From positions 310,001 to 374,000 of the forward strand of contig PHCB01000001.1 in NCBI GenBank assembly GCA_002842095.1: 64,000 bases of DNA, written 5' to 3'. The translations under genes and the position numbers were made by a program. How positions within the stretch are numbered: position 1 is the first letter of the stretch; each line of letters opens with the position of its first letter. Below the pieces are notes generated by a model. It made no database searches, was not told the DNA's origin, and saw only the letters and a list, made by a program, of their open reading frames with translations. Of this stretch, positions 42,604 to 51,897 are shown piece by piece. This DNA is from a candidate division BRC1 bacterium HGW-BRC1-1 (GTDB taxonomy: Bacteria > Sumerlaeota > Sumerlaeia > Sumerlaeales > Sumerlaeaceae).

Positions 42604-43422
42604 ATGCGCGTTATGATCTGGTGTGACATGGAAGGAATTTCGGCCATCACCCGTTGGGACCAATGCACGGCCGGTGCAGCGCAGTATGAGGAAGGGCGGC
42701 GGCTTTACACTGCAGATGTGAACGCTGCCGTGCGGGGGGCGCGCAAGGGCGGTGCCAATCACATCGTGGTGGTGGACGGACACGGTGCCGGCGCAGACCA
42801 TTCATTCAATAGTTGGATCAAGGAAGACTTGGAACCGGGGGCCGAGTATGTTTTCGGGCATCGTTGGAGCAGTTACGTGGACCCTCTGCGCGACGAATCG
42901 CTGGATGCGATGCTGTTTGTGGGCGCGCATTCCATGGCGGGAACACCCGACGGTGTGTTGAGTCACACGGTTTCCAGCTTGTCGTGGCATGCGGTGCAGA
43001 TAAACGGAAAACCGGCCGGTGAGATTGCAATGATGTCAGCCGTGGCGGGCAGCTTCGGGGTGCCGGTGGTTTATGTGTCGGGCGATCGCGCAGCCGTGCG
43101 CGAGGCTCGTGCTTTGCTGGGTGATAGTCTCATGGCCACGGAAACCAAAATTGGTCTGGGGCGTTTCTCTGCGCGCTGCCTGCCGCCGTGCGACTCTCGC
43201 AAACGCATCGAAATGGACGTGGCCGAGGCCCTGCGCAAACGCGACCGCTGGCCTGCGGCTTACGTGCCCGGCACCTCGGTGGAACTGGGCGTGGAACTGA
43301 CCTCGCCGGACAAGGTGGCCGATTATCGCAACAAAACCGGCGTGGAAATTACGGGCCCGCGGAATGTGGTCTCCCGCGCCTCGCACTATTGGCAGGCTTG
43401 GGATCAGTTCTGGCGAGGCTGA
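42604..43422 (+). CDS. M55-family D-aminopeptidase (DppA-like)
   Basis: This 272-residue zinc peptidase resembles Bacillus DppA, which releases D-amino acids from peptides such as D-Ala-D-Ala. The metal ligands are visible as D8 and E10 in CDMEG, H60 in DGHG, H109 in GAHSMAGT and E140 in PAGEIAMM, matching the DppA pattern. It has no signal peptide, so it probably acts in the cytoplasm on imported or recycled wall peptides, fitting the neighbouring amidases. It converges on the amidase gene with 113 bases between. Confidence 0.88.
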   Translation: MRVMIWCDMEGISAITRWDQCTAGAAQYEEGRRLYTADVNAAVRGARKGGANHIVVVDGHGAGADHSFNSWIKEDLEPGAEYVFGHRWSSYVDPLRDESLDAMLFVGAHSMAGTPDGVLSHTVSSLSWHAVQINGKPAGEIAMMSAVAGSFGVPVVYVSGDRAAVREARALLGDSLMATETKIGLGRFSARCLPPCDSRKRIEMDVAEALRKRDRWPAAYVPGTSVELGVELTSPDKVADYRNKTGVEITGPRNVVSRASHYWQAWDQFWRG

Positions 43423-43443
43423 GGTCCAAGCCCGTTCTAAATT

Positions 43444-43489
43444 AAAAATCCGGGAAGACACCTTCTGCGAAGAAGGCACTTCCCGGATT
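43444..43489 (-). terminator. Intrinsic terminator of the golvesin amidase gene
   Basis: On the minus strand AATCCGGGAAG pairs with CTTCCCGGATT, and an inner GCCTTCT/AGAAGG pairing extends the stem around a short loop. A TTTTT run follows (A run 43444-43448 on the plus strand). It lies about 45 bases past the stop and could also slow transcription from the converging M55 gene. Confidence 0.85.
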
Positions 43490-43535
43490 CGTTATTTCAG
43501 AGTCTCCCCGTTTTGAGGAGACCTGAAGGATTGGA

Positions 43536-44576
43536 TCAGTTGGGTCCGACGAATTTAACAGCGTCGGCGATGACGTAGTAACCGGCAGTGGTCCAGCAGG
43601 AGAGCTTGATGGAATTCGCTCCTGAAGACAGGCTTTTGGATGCGAGCGTGTTCCAAACGCCACCACTGGTCTGCTGATTCTTCGCGACGGTCGTTCCGTC
43701 GGGCAGGATGTAGGGAGCTGCCGCAGCGCGGTTGGCGTTGGAAGTCCACCAGGCCGACATGGTGTAGTTGCCACCGGTCGCGATGGTGGCGGTCCACTGG
43801 GCGGCATCGCTCACCGAGCCTGTGGCGCGGGCGCGATAATTAGTGCCGTAGTAGCCCGGCTCTGACGTGCTGAGCGTCCAATTGGTGGATGCGCTGAAGC
43901 CCGAGCTGGTGTTATCCACCACATAAGTCTGGGCCACAACGGGAGTGTAGGCCGTGAGCCCGAAGTGGTTTTGGATGGCGTAGAGATGATACTTCGCGGC
44001 CGTATCCTGATGCGTGGCGCTGCCAGTGTATACTGAGTCGCCAGCGTTGTCGACGAAGGCAAGCTCGGCCAGTTCGGCGTTCATGGCCGTGTGCTCGAGC
44101 ACATAGTAGGCAGCCGTTTTCACACCACGATTAGCGCGTCCCCAGGCCTGGATCATGCGATCCTGCACCTTGTTGCGGAGGTCCTGTGTGGTGGTGCCGG
44201 CGGTCGGTGAACAGAAAGTCTCCGTTCCGTTGGCGGTAGTATTAAAAGCATTGTTATGGATGCACATAAAGCGATTGGCGCCGGCGTTATTGGCCACGTC
44301 GCAACGCCCCTGCAAAGAGACGTACACGTCGGTTGAGCGCGTCATCACGACCGACCAGGACCCACCGCCACCGGCGTCGTTGGTGTCTTTGTCCAACCAT
44401 GTTTTGAACTTAAGGGAAGTATTTAATACGTTAGTTGCTTCGGATTGTCCGAAGCCGCCCGCGCCGGGGTCGGAGCCACCGTGACCGGGATCGATGCAGA
44501 TTTTGGCTGTAACGGCGAAGCAAGAAGTGGTCAGAGCGAAAGCTGCCACGGTTAGTGCAAGAGTTGTGCGTTTCAT
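43536..44576 (-). CDS. Secreted N-acetylmuramoyl-L-alanine amidase with C-terminal golvesin domain
   Basis: This 346-residue exported protein has a signal peptide (1-21), an uninterrupted Amidase_3 domain and a C-terminal golvesin/Xly domain (218-346). Zinc ligands are H32 (IDPGHGGSDPG), E46 and H107 (IHNNA); the catalytic Glu is E171 (ELAFVDN). Amidase_3 enzymes cut the bond between muramic acid and L-Ala in peptidoglycan. The golvesin domain presumably binds wall or glycan. The same two domains occur in the giant paralogues, but there one is nested inside the other. A TATAAT promoter lies just upstream. Confidence 0.9.
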   Translation of the reverse strand: MKRTTLALTVAAFALTTSCFAVTAKICIDPGHGGSDPGAGGFGQSEATNVLNTSLKFKTWLDKDTNDAGGGGSWSVVMTRSTDVYVSLQGRCDVANNAGANRFMCIHNNAFNTTANGTETFCSPTAGTTTQDLRNKVQDRMIQAWGRANRGVKTAAYYVLEHTAMNAELAELAFVDNAGDSVYTGSATHQDTAAKYHLYAIQNHFGLTAYTPVVAQTYVVDNTSSGFSASTNWTLSTSEPGYYGTNYRARATGSVSDAAQWTATIATGGNYTMSAWWTSNANRAAAAPYILPDGTTVAKNQQTSGGVWNTLASKSLSSGANSIKLSCWTTAGYYVIADAVKFVGPN

Positions 44577-44599
44577 CGAGGAATTTTTCCACGTGATAG

Positions 44600-44626
44600 A
44601 TTATACTGCGGGTTTTAGATCCGCAG
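44600..44626 (-). promoter_or_regulatory. Promoter with TATAAT -10 and overlapping inverted repeat
   Basis: On the minus strand a perfect TATAAT (44605 to 44600) lies 24 bases before the amidase start codon. Directly upstream is an inverted repeat, CTGCGG-N9-CCGCAG (44606-44626), covering most of the -10/-35 spacer. No good -35 is present, suggesting an activator-dependent or repressed promoter. Confidence 0.45.
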
Positions 44627-44850
44627 TCCCGTCACCTCTCTTCTGCCCCGCCGGGCGAAGAAAAGGCCCTCATGCTTTCCTCCCTTCCAGAGATACGATA
44701 TATTTAGCCCCAACGGTTACGAGGGGCTGAAAAATCAAGAGCCACCCAACGCCTGCATCACATCTTTTGTTGCCATTAAGGTCCGCAGAGACACTGTTTA
44801 GCTGGCTGCGGTACGACCTTCGTAACAACCCCACTTTTCACCCGAGGTGT

Positions 44851-47829
44851 ATGATGCTTCCTTTAGTGTTTTGCCGTTGGATGGTAAAGTTGATGAATCG
44901 TCAAGCGGCATTTTCATCTTTTTTAACTTGTTTATTGGTCATCCCAAATCTGGATGCCGGAGCCGCCACGGTACACGGGGTTGTAACCGACTCCAAACGG
45001 GAGCCTCTGCCCAACGCCGTGGTGCGTTTGGAGCCCAATGTGCCGTCTCCACTTTTCGCCGATGAAGTGCTTCCCGTTGCAGAAACACGGACCGATCGGG
45101 AGGGACGCTTCTCTCTTGAGCTGGATACCACCGCTTCAATGGCCCTCACCGCGTCTGCTAAAGACAAGCGAACCGCGCGCTTTGAATTGACCCCGGAAGC
45201 AATGAAACGACCATTGATCGGCCTGGCCCTCGAACGAGGAGGGAACATCGCCGGACGCGTGACAGACCCCGAAGGCAAGCCGGTGGTGGGTGCCGCGATC
45301 GGTCCGCTCATGCCGTCCATCGATATGTCACCGGCGGATGCACAGAAGCTTATCCGTATGTGGACGAGCAGCGATGCCGAGGGGAAGTTCCGTTTTGAGG
45401 GTCTCGACAACGCAGCGGATTTTCATTTTACGGTACAGGCACCAGGTCTCCAAATAACCAATGTGACCGCCAAACCCGGTGCCGAGGATCTCAAGGTGAA
45501 GCTCGTCAAAGGGGGTTCGACCGTTCGGGGTGAGCTGGATTCCCGCGCGCGAAAGCCCGCTGATTTCGCGGGCACACCGGTGCGTATCAACGGCAATGGT
45601 TTCGATGTGTTGGTCCGTGCCGACACGCAGGGACGCTTCCGTGTGGAAGGATTGCCGAAGGGCGAATACTCGGTGGAGTCCCTTCCCGGACCGGATAGAA
45701 TGGGTGAAGTGAAGACCATCGTCATGCCACGCGACCACGACAAAACACTGGTGTTGGAGATGTCTGAAGGATACGTGATCGAAGGCACGACGGTCGATTT
45801 TGAAACTTCCGAACCGGTGGGTGGAGTGGGTTTGCGCGTCAACGGACGCGATGCGACCTCGGATCCCAATGGGCGATTCGTGATTGGCAGCCTGATGATG
45901 CGCGGATCGATGGATGTGGAGGTGCTGTCGGCGAGTGGTTTCACCGCCATGGACCCGACGATGACGGTGGAGAGCGATGGCCTGCATGACGTGAAAGATG
46001 TCGTGGTGCGGGTGCAGCGCCTGAGCGAACTATCTGTGATGCTCACGGGTTTCGAAGCGTCCACCACTACCCCGGCGCGCCTGACGATGTTGACCCGCAA
46101 TGACGCGGCGAGAAGTATATCGGTGACGACAACACCCGTAACGGTGCGCGTGGTCGGTTCGAAAATCATGCACCTGTTCGCCACCGCAACCGATTACGCA
46201 TCGGAAGTTGAAACCGCCACGTTAACCACTTCAACGAACCTCTCGCTGGACCTGTCCATGGCCCCGCCGGCACGCCTGAAGGGGCGGGTGTTTATGGCGC
46301 CAAACGCGGGTAATTCCCAATCCAGCGCGAGCCTTGCGGGCACTCGCGTGGAACTGAGCGCCTCACCCGAAGGCATGCCGTTGGCCCAAACCGTAACCGG
46401 TGACGACGGATCTTTCGATATGCCCAACCAGCCAACCGGCGCCCTGCTGGTAACGGCCATCAATGCGGAAGGGACACAGCGGGTGTCGGCGGAAGTTTTG
46501 TTAACGGCGGGCGAAACAACACTGGTGGAATTACGCCTCTCGGCGGGCCTGGAACTTTCGGGCATGGTGACTTCGCAAGGCGATCAACCCGTGCGAGGTG
46601 CGACGGTGCGTTGGTATGGCAAAGGCGCAACGGGCGTCACGGAGAGCGACGCCTTCGGGCAATTCGTTTTGCGCAATCTTGCATCTGAAAAAATCGACTT
46701 GGTGAAGGGCGAGATGGACGGTTTTCTTCCCGGCGAGGCTGGTCCTCTCACGCTTCCGGCCACGGGAGTAAAACTGATTTTGAAAAAGGCCCCGGCATTA
46801 AGGGCGCAGGTGGAAGGCGCAACTGAAAGCATCTGGTCTGTGCACCTCGTTCTCATGCAGCCGTGGGGCACGGGTGCTTATCCCGAGCAGCTCATGGGCC
46901 ACACATCCGAAATGCGCACCATCTCGGGGGGCGGCGTGGCTGAATTTTCGCCCCGCGAGGATGGCCGCTACTTTGTGGTGGCAAAAGGCGATGGCAACCA
47001 AACGCTGGTGGGGGGACCGGTCGCATGGAAGACCGCCGAGGCGACCGATGTTGAACTGAAATTAAAGGCTGACCAGAAATCACAGATGGTCGTGAAGGGC
47101 GACTCTGGATCGCTCAATGGCGCCGTTATAACCGCCACCAACATGACTCTGCCTGATAATGGAAGCGAGGGGCTGGAATTCTCCGACACCATGAAAGAGG
47201 GTCGGGCCCAGCTGGAAGGGCTTCCGGCGGGCGATTATCTGGTGGTGGCAGAAAGCGCTGCGGGCGGTGCAAGCGCTGTGAACGTGGAGGTGGTGCCTCC
47301 CTCCGCAGCCGAAGCGACCCTGGCGGAAACCACGCTGAGCAACCTGAAGGGGTGGGTGAAATCTGCCGGACGCGGGGTTGCCGAAGCCGATGTAACCCTG
47401 CTGCCGCAGCAGGAAGGAGGCCCGACACCTCGTTCGGTAAAAAGCGCTAGTGATGGATCCTTCGAGTTCGATGCCCTCTCGCCCAACAGCTATCTGGTGC
47501 AGGCGTCATGGAAGGATGGCGATAAAGTGCTGGCAGGTCAGTTGCCCGTGGATGTGAAACGGAACGAAGAAACCCCGGACTCTATCATCGATGTTACACC
47601 GGCTGAAAGCCTGAAGGTTGCCTTCCCGCCGGAGATGAAAATCGCCGTGGGCGAAAAGGTGAGCTTCACCAATCTCATCAGCCGTGTGGTGACAGAGGTG
47701 AAATGGAGCGAGACCGGAGCCACGGCAGAACTGACCGGCGGAAATTATGAAATATGGCGGGGTGATTCTGTGGCAGGAACGTCCGTGGTGGACAACGGGA
47801 AAGTGAGCTTCGAGGCATCGGGAGAATAG
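44851..47829 (+). CDS. Large exported protein of carboxypeptidase-regulatory-like (Ig-type) repeats
   Basis: This protein of about 992 residues has a signal peptide (ending LDAGA) followed by roughly nine to ten beta-sandwich repeats of the carboxypeptidase-D regulatory-like type. Each has the pattern GxVxDxxGxPVxGAxV, then a DxxGxFxxxxLPxGxY turn (for example TDREGRFSLE, DTQGRFRVEGLPKGEYSV, SASDGSFEFDALSPNSYL). No catalytic domain is recognised, so it may be an adhesin, scaffold or wall-spanning protein. The frame is open from a TTG at 44767, but the ATG at 44851 is preceded by GAGG and yields a standard signal peptide. pdxH follows 57 bases later. Confidence 0.75.
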   Translation: MMLPLVFCRWMVKLMNRQAAFSSFLTCLLVIPNLDAGAATVHGVVTDSKREPLPNAVVRLEPNVPSPLFADEVLPVAETRTDREGRFSLELDTTASMALTASAKDKRTARFELTPEAMKRPLIGLALERGGNIAGRVTDPEGKPVVGAAIGPLMPSIDMSPADAQKLIRMWTSSDAEGKFRFEGLDNAADFHFTVQAPGLQITNVTAKPGAEDLKVKLVKGGSTVRGELDSRARKPADFAGTPVRINGNGFDVLVRADTQGRFRVEGLPKGEYSVESLPGPDRMGEVKTIVMPRDHDKTLVLEMSEGYVIEGTTVDFETSEPVGGVGLRVNGRDATSDPNGRFVIGSLMMRGSMDVEVLSASGFTAMDPTMTVESDGLHDVKDVVVRVQRLSELSVMLTGFEASTTTPARLTMLTRNDAARSISVTTTPVTVRVVGSKIMHLFATATDYASEVETATLTTSTNLSLDLSMAPPARLKGRVFMAPNAGNSQSSASLAGTRVELSASPEGMPLAQTVTGDDGSFDMPNQPTGALLVTAINAEGTQRVSAEVLLTAGETTLVELRLSAGLELSGMVTSQGDQPVRGATVRWYGKGATGVTESDAFGQFVLRNLASEKIDLVKGEMDGFLPGEAGPLTLPATGVKLILKKAPALRAQVEGATESIWSVHLVLMQPWGTGAYPEQLMGHTSEMRTISGGGVAEFSPREDGRYFVVAKGDGNQTLVGGPVAWKTAEATDVELKLKADQKSQMVVKGDSGSLNGAVITATNMTLPDNGSEGLEFSDTMKEGRAQLEGLPAGDYLVVAESAAGGASAVNVEVVPPSAAEATLAETTLSNLKGWVKSAGRGVAEADVTLLPQQEGGPTPRSVKSASDGSFEFDALSPNSYLVQASWKDGDKVLAGQLPVDVKRNEETPDSIIDVTPAESLKVAFPPEMKIAVGEKVSFTNLISRVVTEVKWSETGATAELTGGNYEIWRGDSVAGTSVVDNGKVSFEASGE

Positions 47830-47886
47830 GGGTGCCCCATCGCCGCGTACCAAAACGGTTCTTGCGCGATGTAAACATGAAACCCG

Positions 47887-48489
47887 ATGGTGCGGACCAT
47901 GAGCAACGGTAACGATCCCATCGCGGAGTTCACCCGCCTTTTCACTCTGGCAAAGCAGCGAGAAACATCCGACGCCACCGCCATGACAGTGGCCACTGCA
48001 GACGCCGACGGCACGCCCCACGCGCGCATGCTTCTGTTAAAACAAGTGGATGAGCGCGGCTTCGTGTTTTACTCCAACCGCAACAGCCCCAAGGGCGTGC
48101 AGTTGGCAGAAAATCCACGGGCGGCTCTCTGCTTTCATTGGCCTGTCATCAAATACCAGGTGCGCGTGGAAGGGCCGGTTTGTCACGCCGACGAGGATGA
48201 ATCCGACGCCTATTACTGGTCGCGGGCGCGCGGAAGCCAGTTGGGAGCGTGGGCTTCGTACCAGAGCCAGCCACTGTCCAACCGGGCCGAACTGGTGGCG
48301 CGCTATTTACAATTAAAGTTGAAACACGCAGGGCGGCGCGTGCCCCGCCCTCCGCATTGGGGCGGCTATCTGCTGACGCCCCTGCGCATTGAGATTTGGA
48401 AAGACGGGCATTTCCGCCTGCATGACCGATTCAATTACACGCGACCGGATGAGCAAAGCCCGTGGAAGTGCGAGCGGCTTTCGCCGTAA
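47887..48489 (+). CDS. pdxH: Pyridoxamine 5'-phosphate oxidase
   Basis: This 200-residue FMN enzyme makes pyridoxal 5'-phosphate from PNP or PMP with oxygen. It has the FMN-binding segment HARMLLLKQVDERGFVFYSN, then ENPRAALCFHWP and QVRVEGPV, and the C-terminal signature with W-x-GY and RLHDRFNY. Length is slightly shorter than E. coli PdxH. An ATG four codons in is an alternative start. Use of oxygen indicates at least some exposure to air, alongside the anaerobic-type hydrogenase. Confidence 0.93.
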   Translation: MVRTMSNGNDPIAEFTRLFTLAKQRETSDATAMTVATADADGTPHARMLLLKQVDERGFVFYSNRNSPKGVQLAENPRAALCFHWPVIKYQVRVEGPVCHADEDESDAYYWSRARGSQLGAWASYQSQPLSNRAELVARYLQLKLKHAGRRVPRPPHWGGYLLTPLRIEIWKDGHFRLHDRFNYTRPDEQSPWKCERLSP

Positions 48490-48522
48490 CTTTTCTTAAC
48501 TCGCCTTGATTGAGGCGGCAAA

Positions 48523-50337
48523 CTATTGCCGGAGGAATTCCTCGATACCCAGGCGCACGCCGCGAGCGGTTTTCTTGCGGAATTCCGGATCGAGCATCTT
48601 CGCTTCATCCTCGGGGTTGGACATGAAAGCGTGTTCCACAAGCATGGAAGGCATCCAGGTGTTCGCCCGGATGGGTCCGTAATTGAACGACCCGACATTA
48701 CCGAAATCACCCAGGCCGGTCTCCTGCAACAGGTGGCGGTGGATGGCCGCCGAGAGATCGCGCGAGGCGGAATGCTTGTAATAAGTGCTGGTGCCCGACA
48801 CCCGCAAATAGCCGCGTGCGCTACCCGCTGAGTTGGCATGAACGGAGATGAACAGATCGGCATCAGACGCGATGGCGCGACTGGTGCGTTCGCCCAGATT
48901 GGGGTCATCATCCCCCTCACGGACAATCACGGTGCGTGCACCGGCGGCTTCAAGTTCGGCCTTCAACGCCTCCACCGTCATGCGGTTGATTTCCTTTTCA
49001 GGGATGCGGGTTGCTCCCACAGCTCCAAGATTGCGGGGTCCGCCGTGGCCCGGCTCAAGGGCTATCAGAAGCCCCGAAAGCGGCGACGAGACATTCGCAA
49101 TTACCGGAGCCTTGCGCACGCGTATGCGAACCATGCTGGGTGTAACCTCGACCTTGTAGCCCCACAAGCGATCCTGGGCCAATTCGATTTTCACGCAAAC
49201 CCTGTCGCGCAGGTGTTGCTCGACGGTAACCTCACGAACCAGAGAAGCCGTGGCGGAATGGCTGAGCCACGTTGCCGCATGGTGTCCGCCGAAAAACTCG
49301 ACCGTGATGGTGGGCGGGGCGGAAGTGGGCTGATCGCTGCTGACGATAAAAGGCACGGGCGAGCCATAAGGAATCGACACGACATCGCCTTCGGTGCCGC
49401 CTCCAACGGAAATGCTGGTGAATGTCAGATAAGGAATCGCGGTTGCCGCTGACGCAACTTCCAGGTCCCCCTCGGAAATCCATCCGTCGAGTGTATTTGC
49501 CAGGCGAACCCGCACAGACGAACCTTTCTTTCCGGTGGCAAGCACGATGGTGCCGCTCGATAACTCGCCCATGAAGGGGCCGCCGAGGCGCACTTCATGA
49601 ATGCCGTAGGCAACCGAAGCCCAGTCGCTGGTTACGCGCATGAGGCGCACTTGATTGGTGGACCAGAATCCAACCTTGGCCGGAGATGTTTCCACTAACT
49701 CGGAAGGTCCCTCAACCCCGCTCGCGGCCGTCAAAGTGAATTGAACCGAGGTTGTGTCGACGTCCTCGGTAATGGTTGGCACCATGAAATTCGCCCGATA
49801 CTCCCCGGTCAGTTTTTTCGATTCCAGGTCGCGCTGTTCCTCAAGGGCAACCCACTGTCCCGCCACCTGAGCGATGACCGTGTGGCCTGAAGTGGCCCGC
49901 ACCGCCAACGGCAGAACTTCGCCGGACTGAAGAACGAGGTCGCTCGATGGCTCGAAACTACCTTTAACAAACAGCAGCTTTTTCGACTTCGTCAGATCGA
50001 TCGAAGGAGCAGGTTGCTCGCGCGTGACCGTCAGAGTTACAGTTGAAGCAGCAGTCCCGGCTTTGGTTTCCACGACTTCGAAAGAGTTCGATCCCTCTTT
50101 GAGAGGAACCTGATCCATGACGAAAATCCCGGTCGAAAAAACCTTCGCGGCCTCGCCGTTTACGGTAACGGATGCATCCTTGTCGGCCTTGCCCAGCAAG
50201 TTCACGGCGGAAGCTGTTACGGTACTCGAAGTCTCGCTGGGTTGCAGCAACTCCAAAGCGACAGCGGGCTGCGTGGTTGCGATCATCAGAAATGCCGACG
50301 CCGCGAGGGGAAGAATATTGCGAAGTCCAAGGGACAT
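48523..50337 (-). CDS. Exported N-acetylmuramoyl-L-alanine amidase with long N-terminal region
   Basis: This 604-residue protein has a signal peptide (MSLGLRNILPL, cleaved near AVALE), a long N-terminal region of beta-type and uncharacterised domains (30-420), and a C-terminal Amidase_3 domain. Its zinc/catalytic residues are in LEPGHGGPRN, EKEINRMT, SVHANSAG and VEHAFMSNPED. Domain order resembles AmiC-type enzymes, but the N-terminal part is longer than an AMIN domain. AGGAG seven bases before the ATG at 50337 decides this start over one 40 codons upstream. Acts on peptidoglycan in the periplasm. Confidence 0.88.
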   Translation of the reverse strand: MSLGLRNILPLAASAFLMIATTQPAVALELLQPSETSSTVTASAVNLLGKADKDASVTVNGEAAKVFSTGIFVMDQVPLKEGSNSFEVVETKAGTAASTVTLTVTREQPAPSIDLTKSKKLLFVKGSFEPSSDLVLQSGEVLPLAVRATSGHTVIAQVAGQWVALEEQRDLESKKLTGEYRANFMVPTITEDVDTTSVQFTLTAASGVEGPSELVETSPAKVGFWSTNQVRLMRVTSDWASVAYGIHEVRLGGPFMGELSSGTIVLATGKKGSSVRVRLANTLDGWISEGDLEVASAATAIPYLTFTSISVGGGTEGDVVSIPYGSPVPFIVSSDQPTSAPPTITVEFFGGHHAATWLSHSATASLVREVTVEQHLRDRVCVKIELAQDRLWGYKVEVTPSMVRIRVRKAPVIANVSSPLSGLLIALEPGHGGPRNLGAVGATRIPEKEINRMTVEALKAELEAAGARTVIVREGDDDPNLGERTSRAIASDADLFISVHANSAGSARGYLRVSGTSTYYKHSASRDLSAAIHRHLLQETGLGDFGNVGSFNYGPIRANTWMPSMLVEHAFMSNPEDEAKMLDPEFRKKTARGVRLGIEEFLRQ

Positions 50338-50469
50338 GGAAAGGCTCCTGCCTGAAGGTGTTGAAGCCGATCGCATGGCTCCAAACAACTCAGAGAGAGC
50401 GGCCAACGATCGCTTGTGAGGTTTCATTGATAGTGAGCCCGCCTTTGGAAGTTTCAAGGCGGAAACAGA

Positions 50470-51864
50470 TTATCGGCGTGGTGCGTTCACGATTTCCGGA
50501 TGATGCAGCGTGATCTCTTCGCCGCCTTGCAGAACGCTGTTTACCCATTCAACCCCCTGCATGAGCGAGTGGTCCTGGTTGCTCACCTCATAACGATGGG
50601 CTCCAAAGCGTCCGCGGGAGGAGATGCCAAGGGCGTCGAAGGCGGGCAGGAGTTGCGACAGGGCTTCGTCCCGCCGCAGGGCGGGCGTGGGATAGCCATG
50701 CTCCAGGCGGGTTTGCCAGGTGCTCACAATCTGCTCGCGGCTTTCGATGAGGCGGGTGTTGAGCATCCCTTGTATCACTTCTTCAAGCCTCGCGGCCTCG
50801 TCGCCGGGAACGATTTTCTCGGGCGACTCGCTGACCTCTGCCATGAGGCTCCAGTTCTGCGTGATGTCGGGCACGTTGTTGGGCGAGTAATTGGAGAAAA
50901 CGGTCACGCGATAAAACGGACAGTTCATCTCGGGGAAATACATCCAGCATTTCTTTGCGAGATCCTCGCGCGGTGCACCCTTTAGACCCACACCAAAAAT
51001 ATGCGTGGCCGAGTGACGCAACATCGCCGCCCAGGGGGCGAGTTCTGTCTGGCCGGTTGCCTCCACCAGACGTTCAAGCGGGATGGTGGAGAGCAGGCGG
51101 TCGTAGGCCACCGTGCTGCCATCGGCGAGTCGTACCTCCCGCGCCTTTGCGTCCACCGAAACCACACGGGCGTTGAAACGCAGCCGCTCCGATGGCAACC
51201 GGTCGGCGCAAGCCCGCCACACCGCACCCGTGCCGCCATGTTTGGGAAACCGGAACGTGTTGTTGGGCCCCCAGGAGATGTCGTCGCGCTCCTCAAAAAT
51301 ATTGCGCAAGACCCGTTCGAGATCGACCACCGCCACGCGCTCCCCGATCCACGAGAAATCCAGCGCCTCGGGCGGATAAGCCCACACCTTGTAATTGTAA
51401 GGCCGCATGAAAAGTTCGGCCAGACCGGTGCCGAAGGTGGCGTCGATCCACTCGCCAAAGTTCGCGGGTTTTTCATGGGCGGGGCCTTCCTTATATAAAC
51501 GCACCAACCCCATCACGCAGGCCATCATCTCCTCGCGAGGCAGACGGCGGATGTTCATCTGGAAGGGATACGGAATGAAGCGGTCACGCATCCACACCCA
51601 ACTCTCGCGCTCATGCGTCAGCCACCCGTCGGCACCGAGCAGATCGTCCATCAGCCGGTCAAAGTAATCGTAGTGGGAAAACTGAACGTGACCGCCGAGG
51701 TCCCAAGTGAAGCCCTGTTCATCCACAATGGACGCCGACAAACCGCCCGCATAGGGCGACTGCTCAAGGAGCGTCCAGTTGGCGTGACCCAGTTCATTCA
51801 GCCGCCACGCAGCCCCCAGCCCCGTGGGTCCCGCGCCAATAATCACAATCCGTTCGTTCGACAT
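50470..51864 (-). CDS. FAD-dependent amine-oxidase/UDP-galactopyranose mutase-like protein
   Basis: This 464-residue flavoprotein has the dinucleotide-binding motif IIGAGPTGLGAAW near residue 8, a following YAGGLSAS turn, and an RPYNYKVWAYPP stretch of the mutase/protoporphyrinogen-oxidase superfamily. Similar proteins in sugar loci interconvert ring forms or oxidise sugar nucleotides. It follows a GT4 glycosyltransferase and methyltransferase on the same strand, which favours a polysaccharide or glycolipid role. The start at 51864 (MSNERIV) is preferred over three codons upstream. Confidence 0.78.
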   Translation of the reverse strand: MSNERIVIIGAGPTGLGAAWRLNELGHANWTLLEQSPYAGGLSASIVDEQGFTWDLGGHVQFSHYDYFDRLMDDLLGADGWLTHERESWVWMRDRFIPYPFQMNIRRLPREEMMACVMGLVRLYKEGPAHEKPANFGEWIDATFGTGLAELFMRPYNYKVWAYPPEALDFSWIGERVAVVDLERVLRNIFEERDDISWGPNNTFRFPKHGGTGAVWRACADRLPSERLRFNARVVSVDAKAREVRLADGSTVAYDRLLSTIPLERLVEATGQTELAPWAAMLRHSATHIFGVGLKGAPREDLAKKCWMYFPEMNCPFYRVTVFSNYSPNNVPDITQNWSLMAEVSESPEKIVPGDEAARLEEVIQGMLNTRLIESREQIVSTWQTRLEHGYPTPALRRDEALSQLLPAFDALGISSRGRFGAHRYEVSNQDHSLMQGVEWVNSVLQGGEEITLHHPEIVNAPRR

Positions 51865-51897
51865 GGCCCACAATAAAGCGGGATGTGCGTCAGGCTG

